DNA of 64,000 bases. Source: Tranzscheliella williamsii. Taxonomy: Eukaryota > Basidiomycota > Ustilaginomycetes > Ustilaginales > Ustilaginaceae. Shown in pieces: positions 21,403 through 34,000 of the stretch. The translations under genes and the position numbers were made by a program. Each line of letters opens with the position of its first letter. The stretch's first letter is position 1. The stretch is from NCBI GenBank assembly GCA_023212725.1, contig JALBYF010000053.1, positions 62,001 to 126,000 on the forward strand, given 5' to 3'. The notes under the pieces are model-generated. The model saw nothing but the letters and a program-made list of their open reading frames with translations. It was not told where the DNA came from and ran no database searches.

Positions 21403-23236
21403 ATGTCGCCCAGCAACAGCGAGCACGATGAGGCGACACCGCTGCTCGTCGCTGCGGGCGGCGACGGCCGAGCGCACGGCGGATCGGTAGTACGCAGACG
21501 CTCTTCCGGCTTTCTCTCGTTCCTCTCCGAGCCGGACGACAAGGACGGCGAAGCGTACCGCGAGTACCGGCGCAGTCGCACCATCTACCTGATCGTCTTG
21601 CTCTCGTGCATGTACTATTCTGCCGTCGGCCTGCTGAACTCGTTCGCGATCGAGCTTATCCAGACGCTTGCCTGCGCCGAGTACTACTACTCGGTCCCGG
21701 ACGCGCTTTCGCCGTTCCCGCCGGGTCCCGGCGGTGGGGAGCCGAGCGTGCTCTGCTCGCTGCCAGCGATCGAGAAGCGGATGAACGAGATTGGCACTTA
21801 CCTGGATGCGTTCTCGAGCCTGACCAGCTGCATTGCCTGCCTGGTGCTGGCGCAGGCCTTCCTGCCGCGTTTCAGCCGACGAGCAGTGACGATGCTTTCC
21901 ATCCTGGCCTCCTTCTTCGCCTACTGCGGCTTGGCGTGCATTCCGACGCACTACTCTCTGGATGCTCTCGCGCCGTCGTCGTCGAGCCTGCATCCGACCG
22001 CGGCGCTCTATCTCGCCGTGGCGACGTGGAGCCTCGCAGGCCTGGTCGGCGCGCCGCAGGTCTGGTTCCCCATCGTCACGCAGGTCATGATCCTCGACGT
22101 CTGCCACCCGGACGATAAGACCGCCGCGTTCGGCAAAGCGGCTGCCGGCAACATCCTCGGCATGGCCGTGGCGCCCGTGCTGCTCAAAGGCGTTTTCCCC
22201 TACTTTGGCATCCACTTCAGCATTCTGCATCACACGGGGCCGTGCTCGCCCTTCCTCGTGTGCGCTGCGATGATGGTGCCCGTGCTAGCTACCGTGGCGG
22301 TGTGGCTGCCGGAGACGAGGCGCGTAGACCGCGGGGCCGAGAGGTCCGACGGCGAGGATGCGGGAGAGGCCGAGGGTGGGGGAGAAGTAGGCGGCGGGCT
22401 ACGCGGGTGGGTGCGGGCGGGTGGGGAGGCGGCGGGGGTGTTTGGGTACCTAGTGCCGCAGCGGCGCGGGGGTGGGCGCGAGTGGAAGCTGGCGGTGATG
22501 CTGTGGGCGCTGGTGTTCGGGGATACGATGATGCTGGCGTGGTCCAATCTGATCGTCTTCGCCTCGGCGCATCTCGCGTTTGGGCCGCCCGAGGTGGCGA
22601 CGTTCCTCGGCGTGCTCTGTCTCGGTCGCGGGGGGTTCAACCTGCTGGTGCTGCCGGGCCTCGTCGCCGGCGTGCGCGCCCTCGTCCGCGCGCGCATCGC
22701 CCCACGCCCCACTGCCCCCGGCTCGCGCGAACGTCACATCGTCCTCACAGACACCCTCCTCGCCATCGCCGCCCTCGCTTTCGACATCCTCGGCTGGATC
22801 GCCATGGGCCTCGCCGCCGCTCGCGCCTCCACCACCGCCATCTACGCAAGTACGTACCCTCCCCTACCCCACCTCCTCCCCGCGCCATCCCCGCTGACCT
22901 TTTTTACCGTCTGTCACTTCCCCACACCGCCGCGCTACAGGCGTCGGGATCCTGCTCGGCGCAACGCCCGCAATTCCGTCGCTGCAGGCACTCGCGCTCG
23001 ACCTCTTCGACGCGCACCACGCCCCGTCGCACAACCCCGCCGCCGCCCGCGACGCGTTCATCGGCCTCTTCGTCCTGCTCCAGAACGCAACCAGCACGCT
23101 GGGCCCGTTTGTCAACAACGCAATCTACCGCTGGTCCGTCGACCACGACCGCGCCTACCTCGTCTTCTTCTCCACCGCGCTCTCGGCGCTGCTCGCGCTC
23201 CTCCTCGTCTCCTCTGTCGGCACGCTGGTCCGCTAG
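21403..23236 (+). CDS. Major facilitator superfamily membrane transporter
   Basis: Two exons, 21403-22849 and 22941-23236, joined across a 91-bp intron (GTACGT...CTACAG), give 580 residues. The splice joins IYA to SVGILLGATPAIPS, continuing a membrane helix. Around 12 hydrophobic segments are visible, with a long cytosolic central loop rich in Asp/Glu/Gly (about 310-350). N-terminal motif EATPLL is acidic-dileucine-like, suggesting vacuolar or endosomal routing. The first external loop has a Cys and the pattern LACAEYYY...CSLPAIEKR seen in SLC46-like and related fungal MFS carriers. The substrate cannot be assigned. It converges on the LtrA gene with 48 bp between stops. Confidence 0.82.
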
Positions 23237-23284
23237 TCGCATTTTGTGTTGTATTCCCATTGCTGTCAGGTGACCGTGTCTGTG

Positions 23285-25048
23285 CTAGCGTACAGGGGAG
23301 GGGGCCCGCTCGGCGTCGCGCACGGGCGCGTCGGCAGGCGCGGTTGCAAACGTCGTCGCGCGCCCGCGCTGGCGCCGCCGGTCGAGCTGCCACGTGCCCG
23401 GCTCGACGAGCAGCGGGAAGCCGCGCCAGTTGCGCACGCCGTGCGCGTCGTGCGCCACCGCGTCGCCGGCGGCATCGGAGGCAGCGCCGGCAGCGAGATA
23501 CCACGGCGCGCAGGGCCCGTCGAGCGCGCCAAACTCCTGCCAGATCCAGACCGAGGCGGTGAGGCCGGCAGCGACGCCGAGCAGCGCGGTGGAGCTAATG
23601 TAGTGCTGGTCGGCGAGCGGCAGGAGCGCCACGATGAGCGCGGCCCCGAGGCGCGGCGCAACACGCACCGCCTTGCTCAGGTAGAGCTCGCCGCGCACAT
23701 CGTGCTCCTGCTCAACGGCGACCAGCAGCACAGTCGCCACCATCGAGACCGCATACGACGCGGCAAAAATCCAGCGCACCCCCTGCGCCACCTCCTCCTC
23801 CTTGACCAGCTCGGCAGTACTGTCCCCACACAGCGTCAGCGCCGAGACCAGCGGGAGGTGGAGCGCAAACCAGGCAATCGCCGTGCTCATCCCGCGCCGA
23901 ATCGGATGCGTGATCCGCCGGCTGCCCGCCCCGCAACAGTAGAGGCCGTGGAAGCAGAAGGCGATGATCACCGTCAGCAGCACGCGCGCCACGCCCGTGT
24001 GCATGCCGTGCCCCGCCGGATGGCCAGACAGAACACTGTAGAGGAACTCGCCGTGCACCAGCGTCACAAAGTCGCTGAACCGGTCCACCTCGTGCTCAAT
24101 GGCGACCGCGGACGAGTAGCGCAGCCGCGCGAGCCGCTTGAAGAGCGGGCTGTAGAAAAAGAGCCAGGCAGCGTACTCGAGGCAGAGCGCCACCACGGAC
24201 ATGGCGATGCAGGCACGCACCGAGACAAAGATGCTGCCGATCCAGAGGCCGAGAACGAGCAGCCAGACACCGGCCTGGGCGCGGATCTGGAGACGGTACT
24301 GGCAGATGAAAAAGGAATAGAAAAAGAGGACGCCGAACGCGGCACCGCCGGCGAGCAGATACGAGCCGATCGCGGTGGCGCGCGCGCCGGACTCGTGCCA
24401 GTCCTCTTCGACCGCGGTGGCGTTGTTGCCAAACACGACGAGGCAGCCCATGACGGCGAGGACCAGGACGCGCTGCGGAAGATCATCGACGAAGAACGCG
24501 TTGAAGATCTCGCGCATGTAGTTCCAGATCATCCATGCCGCCGTGTAGGTGAGAAGGTAGCGGACGATAGCATCGCCGTTATGCTCGTGCACCGCCTCCT
24601 CGGCGAGACTCGCGATGAGGCCGACAAAAACCAGGTCGAAGAAGAGCTCGAGACGGTGCGACGAGCGCTCCTCCTCGGAACGCACCAGCACCTCGCCGCG
24701 AAAGTACTGCAACGCACGAGGCCGGCGGAAGAGGTAGCGCCGTTGCTGGTGGAGCGCACGCTGCTGCGCGTCCTGCCGCTCCATGGTCCGATACCGGCGC
24801 GCTTTGCCGTCCACCGCCCGCCCCGACCCACCCGAGGCGAAACCGACCGAGCCGGCAAGGCTGGAGGCATCTGCCGCCTTGGCTGCCCCTGCAGAGTCGT
24901 GCTCGCTCTCCTCGTCGCTATCGTCGGGAGCAAAGCCGGACGCGACAATATTGCCATACTTGAGATGGTGGGCTTGGTGGCCCTCGCCCGTACTAGAGTG
25001 GGCGGATGGCGCAATCGAGGCCACAGATCCGCGGTGTTCTTGCGACAT
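23285..25048 (-). CDS. Low temperature requirement A (LtrA) family membrane protein
   Basis: 587 residues from the first in-frame ATG at 25048 (the longer frame begins at a GTG). After a disordered, acidic N-terminus of about 110 residues comes the family signature SSHRLELFFDLVFVGLIASLAE, followed by about ten membrane segments (WMIWNYMREIFNAFF, VLVLAVMGCLVVFG and onward). LtrA proteins were named from Listeria, where loss impairs growth in the cold; their biochemical function in fungi is not established. A TATATA element lies about 125 bp upstream, suggesting regulated expression. Confidence 0.85.
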   Translation of the reverse strand: MSQEHRGSVASIAPSAHSSTGEGHQAHHLKYGNIVASGFAPDDSDEESEHDSAGAAKAADASSLAGSVGFASGGSGRAVDGKARRYRTMERQDAQQRALHQQRRYLFRRPRALQYFRGEVLVRSEEERSSHRLELFFDLVFVGLIASLAEEAVHEHNGDAIVRYLLTYTAAWMIWNYMREIFNAFFVDDLPQRVLVLAVMGCLVVFGNNATAVEEDWHESGARATAIGSYLLAGGAAFGVLFFYSFFICQYRLQIRAQAGVWLLVLGLWIGSIFVSVRACIAMSVVALCLEYAAWLFFYSPLFKRLARLRYSSAVAIEHEVDRFSDFVTLVHGEFLYSVLSGHPAGHGMHTGVARVLLTVIIAFCFHGLYCCGAGSRRITHPIRRGMSTAIAWFALHLPLVSALTLCGDSTAELVKEEEVAQGVRWIFAASYAVSMVATVLLVAVEQEHDVRGELYLSKAVRVAPRLGAALIVALLPLADQHYISSTALLGVAAGLTASVWIWQEFGALDGPCAPWYLAAGAASDAAGDAVAHDAHGVRNWRGFPLLVEPGTWQLDRRRQRGRATTFATAPADAPVRDAERAPSPVR

Positions 25049-25951
25049 GCTTGAAAACCTCTTCAGCGCAACGTAAACCTCGATGGATACGAGCCACGGC
25101 AGGAGGTAAAACCCAACAGCAGATGCACCGCGGGTCACGGTCCAACAGCCACCAGCCTCCAGCCACGCACTATATAGGCAGCGAGAGGGAGAGTAATCGT
25201 GAGGTGAGAAGAGGTGAGAAGAAGAGCATGCTGCCTGCGTGCGTTAAGCCTGTGCTCGCTGCCTGCTTAACTACAGCAGCCAGGGCAGACAGGCTAACCC
25301 CGCCGTGTGCCAAAATACCAATCGAGCGTTCTATAGTCCGACTGAGCGTAGTCGTCTTTAGTCTTTCTGCAGTGATAGACGCCAAGACGAGCGGGAGCGC
25401 TCGAGTGCATACTGTAGGCATGCGCGGGCGGACTTGTGAGTGTGAGTGCGCATGCGGACGAATCTGTGGCCCGCCGTTCGCCCCAGCCGACGATAACTCT
25501 ACGAGCCGACGATAATTGCGCTACTCCCGGCGTAGCCGAGCTCTATTCGCAAATCACAGTTTCAACCTCTCTTTTACTGTTTCTGTCACTTGTCACTGTG
25601 ACGTGGGACTTGCGACGCGTAGGCCGATGCCGATGCGCACGTTCTCCTCCGCTCATCCACGTACGTAAGGCACATATGCACGTAAGCTAGCCGTGCGATA
25701 GCATAAGAACGCACGCGCCCGGATTCTCCGAGACGGATACTGCCCACGGCAGCGGAAAGCGCTAGCCTCGAGCCGAGAGTATTGATATGTTGATACAAAA
25801 AAAGGCGCGCAATGTTCATGGTGACAAGCTTCAGAGCGAAAGGGAATCGGGCAGGCGGGCGGGCCTCGACATGGCACAGTAAGGTGGGGCGAGGAGTTAG
25901 CGCGGGGACGAGAGGGGATAAGCGCGCCAGACACGGAGGTAGACTGGCGAT
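25049..25951. other. Intergenic region, LtrA promoter
   Basis: Upstream of the LtrA gene and downstream of the Zn2Cys6 regulator, both on the minus strand. It contains a TATA box (25171-25176), a GTCACTGTGAC copy of the recurrent motif at 25592-25602 and an ACGCGT at 25616-25621. The small reading frames lack support. Confidence 0.5.
25171..25176 (-). promoter_or_regulatory. TATA box before the LtrA gene
   Basis: TATATA (read TATATAG on the minus strand), 123 bp upstream of the ATG at 25048, inside a G+C-rich region. The position fits a fungal core promoter. Confidence 0.5.
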
Positions 25952-28900
25952 CTAACGTCCGATCTCCGGGACAGCGACACCAACGCCGGCACCGCTGCCC
26001 ATGCCAGCGGTCATATTGGCGTGGTTGCCGTGCTCAAACTCGTTGAAGATGGGCAGGATGCTCTGCATGTACTGGTCCAGCAGATCGTCGGTGCCGAGCC
26101 AGTTGGTGGTGATCGGGTCCAAAGCGGTGGCGCCGATACTGGCCGACGTGGCTGCCGTTGTCGATCCTGCTCCGTTTCTGTAGCCGGCGGAGGACGAGGG
26201 CGAAGCGGCCATACCAGGCAAGAGGCTCGAGATGGGCGCGTAGGCCGACGGAGCGTAGGACGTCGGCGCGATCGATGAGGTCGGCATCGTGCTCGGCGAA
26301 AGTGGCCCGCCGTCTTTGGGTCGGCCAGGTAGACCGGGCGTCAGGAGCCCATCGTGCGCAGCCGATTCAAAGGCCAGAGCCATGTCGCTCATGTGGGCAT
26401 CCGGCGCCGACACGTTGATCGACAAGCCATCGTGCTTTCCTTCGGCGCCAGGCACGCTTCCCGCCGTCGACGTCCGTTGCATCTCGGCCAGCTCAGATCG
26501 CGGGCTGGCAGCCGCCGTGGCGGGCGAGGCGATCGAGACATGCGAAGATCCGCGCAACCGCTGCCTTTTTCGCCGTGACTTTTCCGCTCGATCCCTCTCC
26601 ACCAGCTCGGCGCTGAGCGAAAGGATGAACCGGCCGTAGAACCGCGCAAAGGATCGCGAGTGTGTGCCGTCTCTTGGATCGCCCGCCAGCATCAGACCCA
26701 AGCGCACCACTAGCCCGCGCGTTTCAATCGGGCCGTTCTTCAACAGATGTACGCCTGACCATCCCAGCATAGCCGCTACGATTCTGCTGAGCGAGTGTGC
26801 ACGCCCTGACAGCTGGTCGATCGCCAGCTGGCAAGCGCTCGTCAGCAATTCTACACAGTGCTCTCGCGCCGCCTTGACCGACGTAGAGCAGATCCGAAGA
26901 AGGCGCATGTTGGACGCTTCGCAGATCTTTCGCCTTCGATCCGACTCGCGAATGGCGTGGGTATTGATCAGCACCTGGACGTGAAGACCGATGATTCTCA
27001 TGATCGTCGAGGTCAACGAATGCTTGTCTAGCGCCGGATGTTCGCACCAGGCCTCGAACCACGCTTCAAATAGCACGTTGGCCGAGACCCGGATGCTTTC
27101 GATCGATCCTACCTCGTAGTAGTTTTGGCTAAAGATGCGCGCGCGCATGATCTCCTCGATCCTCCGGATGTGCAGAAATGCGACGATCTGGATGTCGCCG
27201 TCCACAAACACCGGTGATTTCAACCAGTCGTTGAGCTTGTCCCATTCCACGTCCAGCGTCGTGTTGGGTCGCTGTCCCGAGAACGAGCTAAAGCTGCGTT
27301 CCATGATGGCAGCCAAGGCCCAGGTCCGAGATCGATCTCGCGCGTGCCGTCGAACAATTTCATCTTTCTGAGGCGGATCGTCTCGCATAGAAAGATCGAG
27401 CTCCTTAGCCATCCTCGCCGCCGTACCAATTAGCAGCCAGGCGCGGTCTTCCGCCATTAGAGGTGTCAGGTGAGCCCACATTGGCCAAATTAATAGGCCC
27501 TTGACCACCTCGACGCTCTTGACGTTGCGACTGAGCACCTCGACGATCAGCGAGTCCACCAACGCTCGCAGATGCTCAAATTGCTGGATCGCGCGGGGGC
27601 TCCGGTCCACCGAGGTGGCGATAGCTAGGACGACAGAGAAAAGAAAGTTGGATGATTCCTTGATGGTGGCGACGTTATGGATGATCGGATCCAGCACGCA
27701 GAACTGTTCTTGAATGGTATCCATAAACAGTTGAAAGAGCCGGTGGGCGTCGTCCATTGTTACAATGCCACGGTCGATCGGGTCGCATCTTCCGACATCC
27801 CAGTTGGCAGAGGCAGAGGCTCCAGAGAAGTAGGAGGCCCTCTCACACGCGGCATGACCTAAGCAGCTACGTGTCCAGCCGTGGCTCTCCAGCATGGCCG
27901 AGATATCCCGCGCTGACTTGTCCTGTGCATCATCATCGTCGTGAGGCTCTTCTTCGATGTGTGCATTGAGCGCGCCGCGCTTGCCGAGGTTTTTGTATGC
28001 CGGACTGCCGGCCATGTCTTCTGCCAGGTCGGGCGCCAGCTCATCCTCTTCGCTGTCGGATTCAGTGCATCTCTTGCCGAGCGCAGCTTCTGAAAGGCAC
28101 AGAAGCGGATTGGTGGAGGATGGCGGCATATGCGATTCGCGGATAAGGAGGCCGTCATGGTACTTGGAGGTGCGACGGCTGCTGCTGTTGCTGTTGCTAT
28201 TGCTGTTGCTGTTGTGGTTGTACGGTCCGTTCGAGGAGGCAGTCGTCGGCGCCGATGATACCAAAGTCGAGGTGCAAGACGAAGCAGTGACGGCGCTCTG
28301 GGGCGACTGCTGGTTGCTAGCCTCGGAGCCAGGGCGATGTGCCCAAATGGGCCGATTCGGATGGGAGCCGACTAGCGACGGGGGTAGCATCGACTCAAAG
28401 TCGACACCGTTGGGTCCAGAACTGTTTGCCGCTGCTCTGGGCTCCGAATCAAAGCTCTCTGCAGGGCTATAGTACTCGACGTCGGCGTTGTTTTCGCCAA
28501 GCTGCTTTTCCAGTTGACGATGCAGCGCCTCTGTTTGTTCTCTAGCCCTTGTAGCCAGACTGCCAAGGAAGAGTACACGTTCAGACACAGCGAGGAAGGG
28601 AGGTCAGTCGCCATGCTTTCGGCTGGCTGGACGACAGAAGAAACTTACTTTTTGGTACCAGGCTTTTTGCCCCGACGCGATGCGGTCCACGAGCATGGAA
28701 GACCCTTGGCTTCGCACCTGGTACAGTTCTGCGCATCTTTCCTTTTGCCATTGCATTTGATCTTTGCGCGTCGACATCTAGTACCGGGCCGAACCAGCGA
28801 CAAGGAGGGGAAGAAAGCGGACAAACAGAAGGTCAGCATGCTGCGGGGCTGTGCGGATTGGTATGCATTGCCGCAAAGCGAGGGTATAGCCGGTCGCTTT

Positions 28901-29001
28901 GCTGGCGCAGGCACTGCGCTGTCGACATACTCTAGGCAAGCTTGCGAATTGCGAATTCGTGGTCTGTCTCCAGACGATTCGTCCTCCATCTTGATGTCCA
29001 T
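25952..29001 (-). CDS. Zn(II)2Cys6 fungal transcription factor
   Basis: Three exons: 29001-28931, 28777-28649, 28559-25952; introns of 153 bp (GTATGT...CTAG) and 89 bp (GTAAGT...GGCAG). The joined frame is exactly 936 codons (935 residues). Splicing assembles the binuclear cluster CLECRRAKIKC...CTRCEAKGLPC with C22, C25, C32, C42, C45, C52 (spacing 2-6-9-2-6). A basic linker and a coiled-coil dimerisation stretch (TRAREQTEALHRQLEKQL) follow. The middle homology region is suggested by DPIDRGIVTMDDAHRLFQLF and LIWPMWAHLTPLM. The first intron splits the codon between Cys1 and Cys2. An Asn/Ser repeat is encoded by a triplet tract. The target genes are unknown. Confidence 0.92.
28178..28220. repeat. 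Triplet tract (CTG/TTG) inside the regulator gene
   Basis: An imperfect run of GCTGTT units; on the coding strand it encodes an alternating Asn-Ser stretch in a disordered region of the Zn2Cys6 protein. Such a tract could vary in length between strains. Confidence 0.7.
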
Positions 29002-31060
29002 CCGTGAGGTTTGGTCGATGGCGGTGGATGTCGTGGTGGTCGGGCAAGCGGAGCCTAAGAAGTGCCAAACCGAGCGTGAGCAAGTCCAGTGGAATTTGTG
29101 ATGTGATTCGTGATTTGGCGACGGCTAAGGAGAAAAAAGGAGCGCGAGGATAAATAAAGTCTAAATGCCGAGGATCGAACCTAAGCTCAGCACTCAGTGA
29201 CTGCCCTATTCTGCCTAGTCCATGCGTGCGGTCTACTACTATTCTCTCTGCATGTGTGGTAAGACTCAAAGTCATTAGCCGGTCTCGGACGAGAGGCACC
29301 CCGTGGCCTCGTGTTAGGTTGTTCTTAACTGGGATCTTCGACCGCCGACCTTGTTTGAAACACGTCGCAACGCCAGCGACCGCCAAACTGAAGATGTTAC
29401 ATGAGTCAAAGATGATGCAAGTACTGCTTGTTCCTTGGCCTTGTCCGAAGACAAAGCCTACTGGCCCCGATTCACTGCTTTCAGTGCGGATGTGTGGGTC
29501 TGCGCCTGAGCAGCGTTATACTGGTCGAAGGGCTCAGCTGCGCTTGTTTTACCAGAGATCTCCGGTCGCGACTTCATTTTGATCTAGTAGTGCTTCCTCG
29601 CCGGTTTCGCATCACCCATCTCCGATATGGCTTGCATGACCCCGATGACCATATGAACTGCGAGCCCGGCTCTTTCCCAACAAACTCTCCCCACAATTGA
29701 AGAGCCCCTTGCCGCCGCATCGTTCCCTAGTCCATCGAATGTGTCTCCTTTGTGCCCTGTTCCAGCCCTAGCCGACATGAAAAGCAAGAGAGACAACGGT
29801 GCTGCTCGCTTCATCAAAGTGCCTTTGGCATAGGCAAAGGGAACAGCCGCTGGGATTGCCTTGCCCGCTGGACGCCGCTCCCTACCTCGCGCAATACTCA
29901 TTGACCCGTCATAGCGTGTTATGAGAAGCGGATCGCCACCTTGAGTGTGTGTTATCTAGGAAGGAAAGGCAACGATGGCTGTGAGACGTGGATGGATCTT
30001 CTCCGCGGCTATGACCGAATTCGAGTTGGATTGAAAAAGACGCGCAGCCCATGGCTTGGCAGTCAGCCTTGTGTTATGGCTGATTTGGCGCCGTCATCTC
30101 CGTCATCGCTCCTCTCGCTTACTCTTCTTCTGAGCAAACGTGTCAGTTCCGCTTCCAACCACGTCTCTCGCATAGCCTTGTCGAGGTCGGCTGCGGTTGT
30201 CGTCTGGGCAGCGTGGGGGTCAGCTGAACCGTGTGGTCTTTGCTGCGTGGCCGTCGAGTCTGGGTAGATAAGTGATGCTGAACGGCATCTCTTTCGATGG
30301 GCTGGGCCAGTGGGCTCTTTTTGCTCGCCCCGGCCCGTCCTTTGCCATGCGGAGCGCTGCTGCAATGAGCGCGTCCGCGTGCATGGCAGCTGATTGCAAA
30401 TTAGACGGATTGGAAGCGCAATTTGGCTTTATGGCGAGTGGTAGTTCGTATTTCGGCAGCTCTCCTCTTCCCTCCGCCTCGCCCTGACTGCTACAGCTAA
30501 GGTACCGACCGAGCTTGGCCGAATAATCAATCAACCGGCCGGCCGAGTCCCTCCCGCCTCTGCTGGTTCCATACCATCCGTCTAGCTCGCCCGTGCTCGC
30601 TCCTACTGTCTGCGCTGTCCGTGCTCTCTGCGGCCCACCTCACCGCCACCTCACCGCCACCTCACGTGTGCATCGCTTTTGGTGCTTGTTTCCTACCGCC
30701 GCCCTAGTCCCGCTACTCAGCGCTTTTCCAGTAGCGGCCCGCCACCGATCGCCTACGCGCATCCGGACCGAGCATCGTTGAGTGTACGCACGCTCGCTCT
30801 CTGAACGTCCACCTTCTTTGCGTAGTCACACGTACGCTTCGGATCTTCCGCCACCATCTGATCTCAGCACGGCACGGCCGATCGGCACCAACTGAACCAT
30901 GCATTTCTGAGCGTCAACTTAGCATCTTTGCCAGCTTTACCTTGCCCTTCCCCTGCTTTGAATCGACGCTTTCGGGCGTTGGAGAGGCTCAGTCTCTCTT
31001 TCTCTCGTACGTCTTTGCCCAGCTACGTCCTGCTGCGCCATTGAGGCTTCGACAGCAAGC
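29002..31060. other. Divergent 2-kb promoter region, regulator / deubiquitinase
   Basis: Between two divergent starts. It contains an 11-bp direct repeat near the deubiquitinase gene (30635-30666) ending in CACGTG, and an isolated tRNA B-box-like GGTTCGATCC on the minus strand (near 29170) with no tRNA around it. Short reading frames (for example 29584-29901, minus) show no family features. The length suggests complex regulation or long 5' UTRs. Confidence 0.45.
30635..30666. repeat. Three tandem 11-bp units CCACCTCACCG
   Basis: Two exact copies and a third lacking one base, about 395-425 bp upstream of the deubiquitinase ATG. The last copy runs into a CACGTG box (30663-30668). It could be a clustered factor-binding site. 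Confidence 0.75.
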
Positions 31061-34000
31061 ATGTCGTTCAGCTGGAAAGGTCTGCTTGGCGTCAACCCAT
31101 CCTCGTCATCATCTGCTCAAATCCTCACGTCGAGCGCCAGTCCCAATGCAGCTGCGGATGCTACCGCCACAACCAATGGCGTCGTTTCGTCGGCAGCTTC
31201 TACCGCCTTGGGCGTGCCTACGTCTGTCGGTGCAGCTGCCATGTCGCCATCCACCTCGCGCCCCATCGTCAACTCGAATCCGTATACTATGATCCAGCCT
31301 CCAGCCCAAACCGTGCCGCTGTTCAGTGGCATGGTACCGGCCTCTACCTCATACCACAGCACCAGCTTCATTCCGCCGTCTCCATCGGGACCACAAACCG
31401 CCTTGCAGCCTAGGAAGCCCTCAGACATTCCCATCAACCTTGCTGAGGGTGGCGCCTTCCTCTTGGGCATGGAGAACTTCGGCAATACCTGCTACGTCAA
31501 CTCCATGCTCCAGTCACTCTACTTTTGCCGTCCATTCCGCGACTCGGTACTCAGCTACAAAGAGCTGGAGGCGGAACGCATCGAGCTCGATAGATCCGGC
31601 AACGGCATGCCGACGATACCTGACCAGCCTACAGAGCCAACATCGGAAGCAGTCTCACAAGGGCCAGACGGTATCCCCTCGTCCGATACACTCTTTGCTT
31701 CGCTGCGCGATCTCTTTGATGTGATACAGCAATCAGGGCACCAGAATTCGCTCTCCTCACCCACGCAATCCACCGCGCCCGGCTCTTTGCCCTTGTCTAG
31801 CTCTCTTACGCCTGTCGTGGCCATGCCTGGTAGCGGCGAGCAAAGTGCCGTTCACAGGAAATCATCCATCTTGGGAAGGCCGTCCACCGCCGGCGCAGCG
31901 ACTGGGCGCGGAGGCGCAGGCAGTCACGCCAATCCGACCTCGACCAATACTCCCAGCGGCAGTGTGGCCACGGCGATCCCGGTCACTCCTAGCTCAGTGG
32001 CAAGCACCGGGACGCCATCCTTGTCCATATCCACTAGCTCCGTTGGGACTCAGTCTTCCTCTTCCGCTGCTGTCGATTCGACTGCCGTGAAAGGATTCAT
32101 CGGCACCTTGAAGCGGGAGAATGTGCTCTTTGATAGCACTATGCATCAGGATGCACATGAGATGCTCAACTTTGTGCTCAACAAAGCCGGAGAGGACCTC
32201 ATCCATGCTGATCGAGCCAGACAAAAGATTAAGCTGCAGAGTCGCAACCCGTATCTGAAGGCCAGGGACATAGACGTTTTGAATGCCAGAAAGAAGGCCA
32301 GCGTCATGGATGTCAGCCCGAACGGTAGCACTTGTGTCCATCGTCTCTTCGAAGGAGTGCTGACCAACGAAACACGATGTCTGACCTGCGAGACGGTCAC
32401 TTCTAGGGATGAGAGCTTCCTTGACCTCTCCATTGATATCGAACAGAACTCTTCGGTCACCTCGTGTCTACGGCAATTCTCGGCTTCCGAGATGCTACGC
32501 TCGCGGAACAAGTTTTTCTGCGACTCGTGCTCCGGCCTACAAGAGGCTGAAAAGCGAATGAAGATCAAAAAGCTTCCGAATGTATTGGCACTGCATATGA
32601 AGCGCTTCAAGTACGAGGAAAGCGTCCAACGCTACGTCAAACTCGCCTACCGCGTCGCCTTCCCTCTCGAGCTTCGTCTTTTCAACACGTCAGACGATGC
32701 AGAGGATCCCGACCGTTTGTACGAGCTCTTTGCCATTGTCGTCCATATCGGTGCGGGTCCGCATCACGGCCACTATATCGCCGTGATCAAGGTCGGTACC
32801 AGATGGGTCCAATTCGACGACGACGTCGTCACTTACATCGACGAAGCAGAGATTGCCAAATACTACGGCGACCGACCTGGCCTTGGCAGCGCATATGTGC
32901 TCTTCTATCAAGCTGTTGACCTGAATTTCGATGAGCTCGGGTTGGAGAAGCCGGTCTTCTCTCCCGCAGCTACCAGTTCAGCTGCCAAAGAAGCAGATCG
33001 CGGGCGCGGCTTGAATCTGCCAGATCTGCCAACAGCGCGAAACGGTCCATCGCCCGACCGCGCCGGTGCTGGTCTCACCGCGAACCGCCCGAGGCTAGGT
33101 TCGGTGACGGAGGGTAGCCAGTCGCTTGCGGCGGCTGGGCAAGGCGATGCTGCTTCCGGTGGCGGTGGCTGGTTCGGCTCTTTCCGCAATCGAGAGAAGC
33201 GGGCCGGTAGCCAGTCCATGCGCAGGCCTAAAACTACCTCTTCCGCTGATCTGTTGGCCACGACCGGGTCAGGGCTGTCTGCCTCTGCCACTTTGAGCGA
33301 CGTGTCCGGCACAGCCAGAGTTGATTCCGACGGCGCAAGCCAAACCGATGCTTCCAACTCCAGCATTGCTCCCCGTGCCCCTGAGACCGACTGGCGAGGC
33401 GCACCCAGCATGGTAGCTCCCACTGCGAGCGAAGAGCAGCTCTCAGAAGGCATGCCCGATTCGCCAGCGGCTACTTTATCACCGTTGCTGCTCTCGGTTT
33501 CTACGCAAAACGATGGGTCGCAGCGTTCCGCGACCGAGTCGCCGAGTGAGGCCAGGGTCAAGCGCTTGGTACCAAGGCAAGCGGATGCGGCAGTCGGTCA
33601 CGAAATGCGAGACGCGGGCCTGTTGCGCGGATCGATCCACCGACGTATGCGGGCGGCCTCGGAAGGGATATCCTCTGCCAATGTACCGACGGAGGTGCCG
33701 TTGCGGAATCCGTTTGGACAGCCCGGACCTGGCGCCGCATACACTTCCAGCAGCGGGATGGTCAGTGAACCTATGGACCAGAGCATTTCGGAGACAGCTT
33801 CAAACTCCTCGCCTGCAGCGGCGCCGGTGTTGACCGAAGCACTGTCGCCCAGCGCCGAATCTACGCCAGCGGCTGTCGATCAGCAGCGGAATGGGGCTTC
33901 CAGCAATGGCTTCGCATCGCTAGAGAGGTTAATGTCCAAAAAGGACCCGAAAGGACAGGCCAAAAATGCTCGCCGCGCTTCATCGCACTACGCACCCCCC

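Noticed and set aside
23246..25054. 602-codon frame antisense to the LtrA gene
   Set aside because: Mirror of a membrane protein gene; no family motif, and the opposite strand has the LtrA signature.
29155..29240. tRNA-like B box (GGTTCGATCC) on the minus strand
   Set aside because: The bases after the T-loop do not pair with any upstream acceptor strand, the T-stem pairs poorly and no A box is at a fitting distance.
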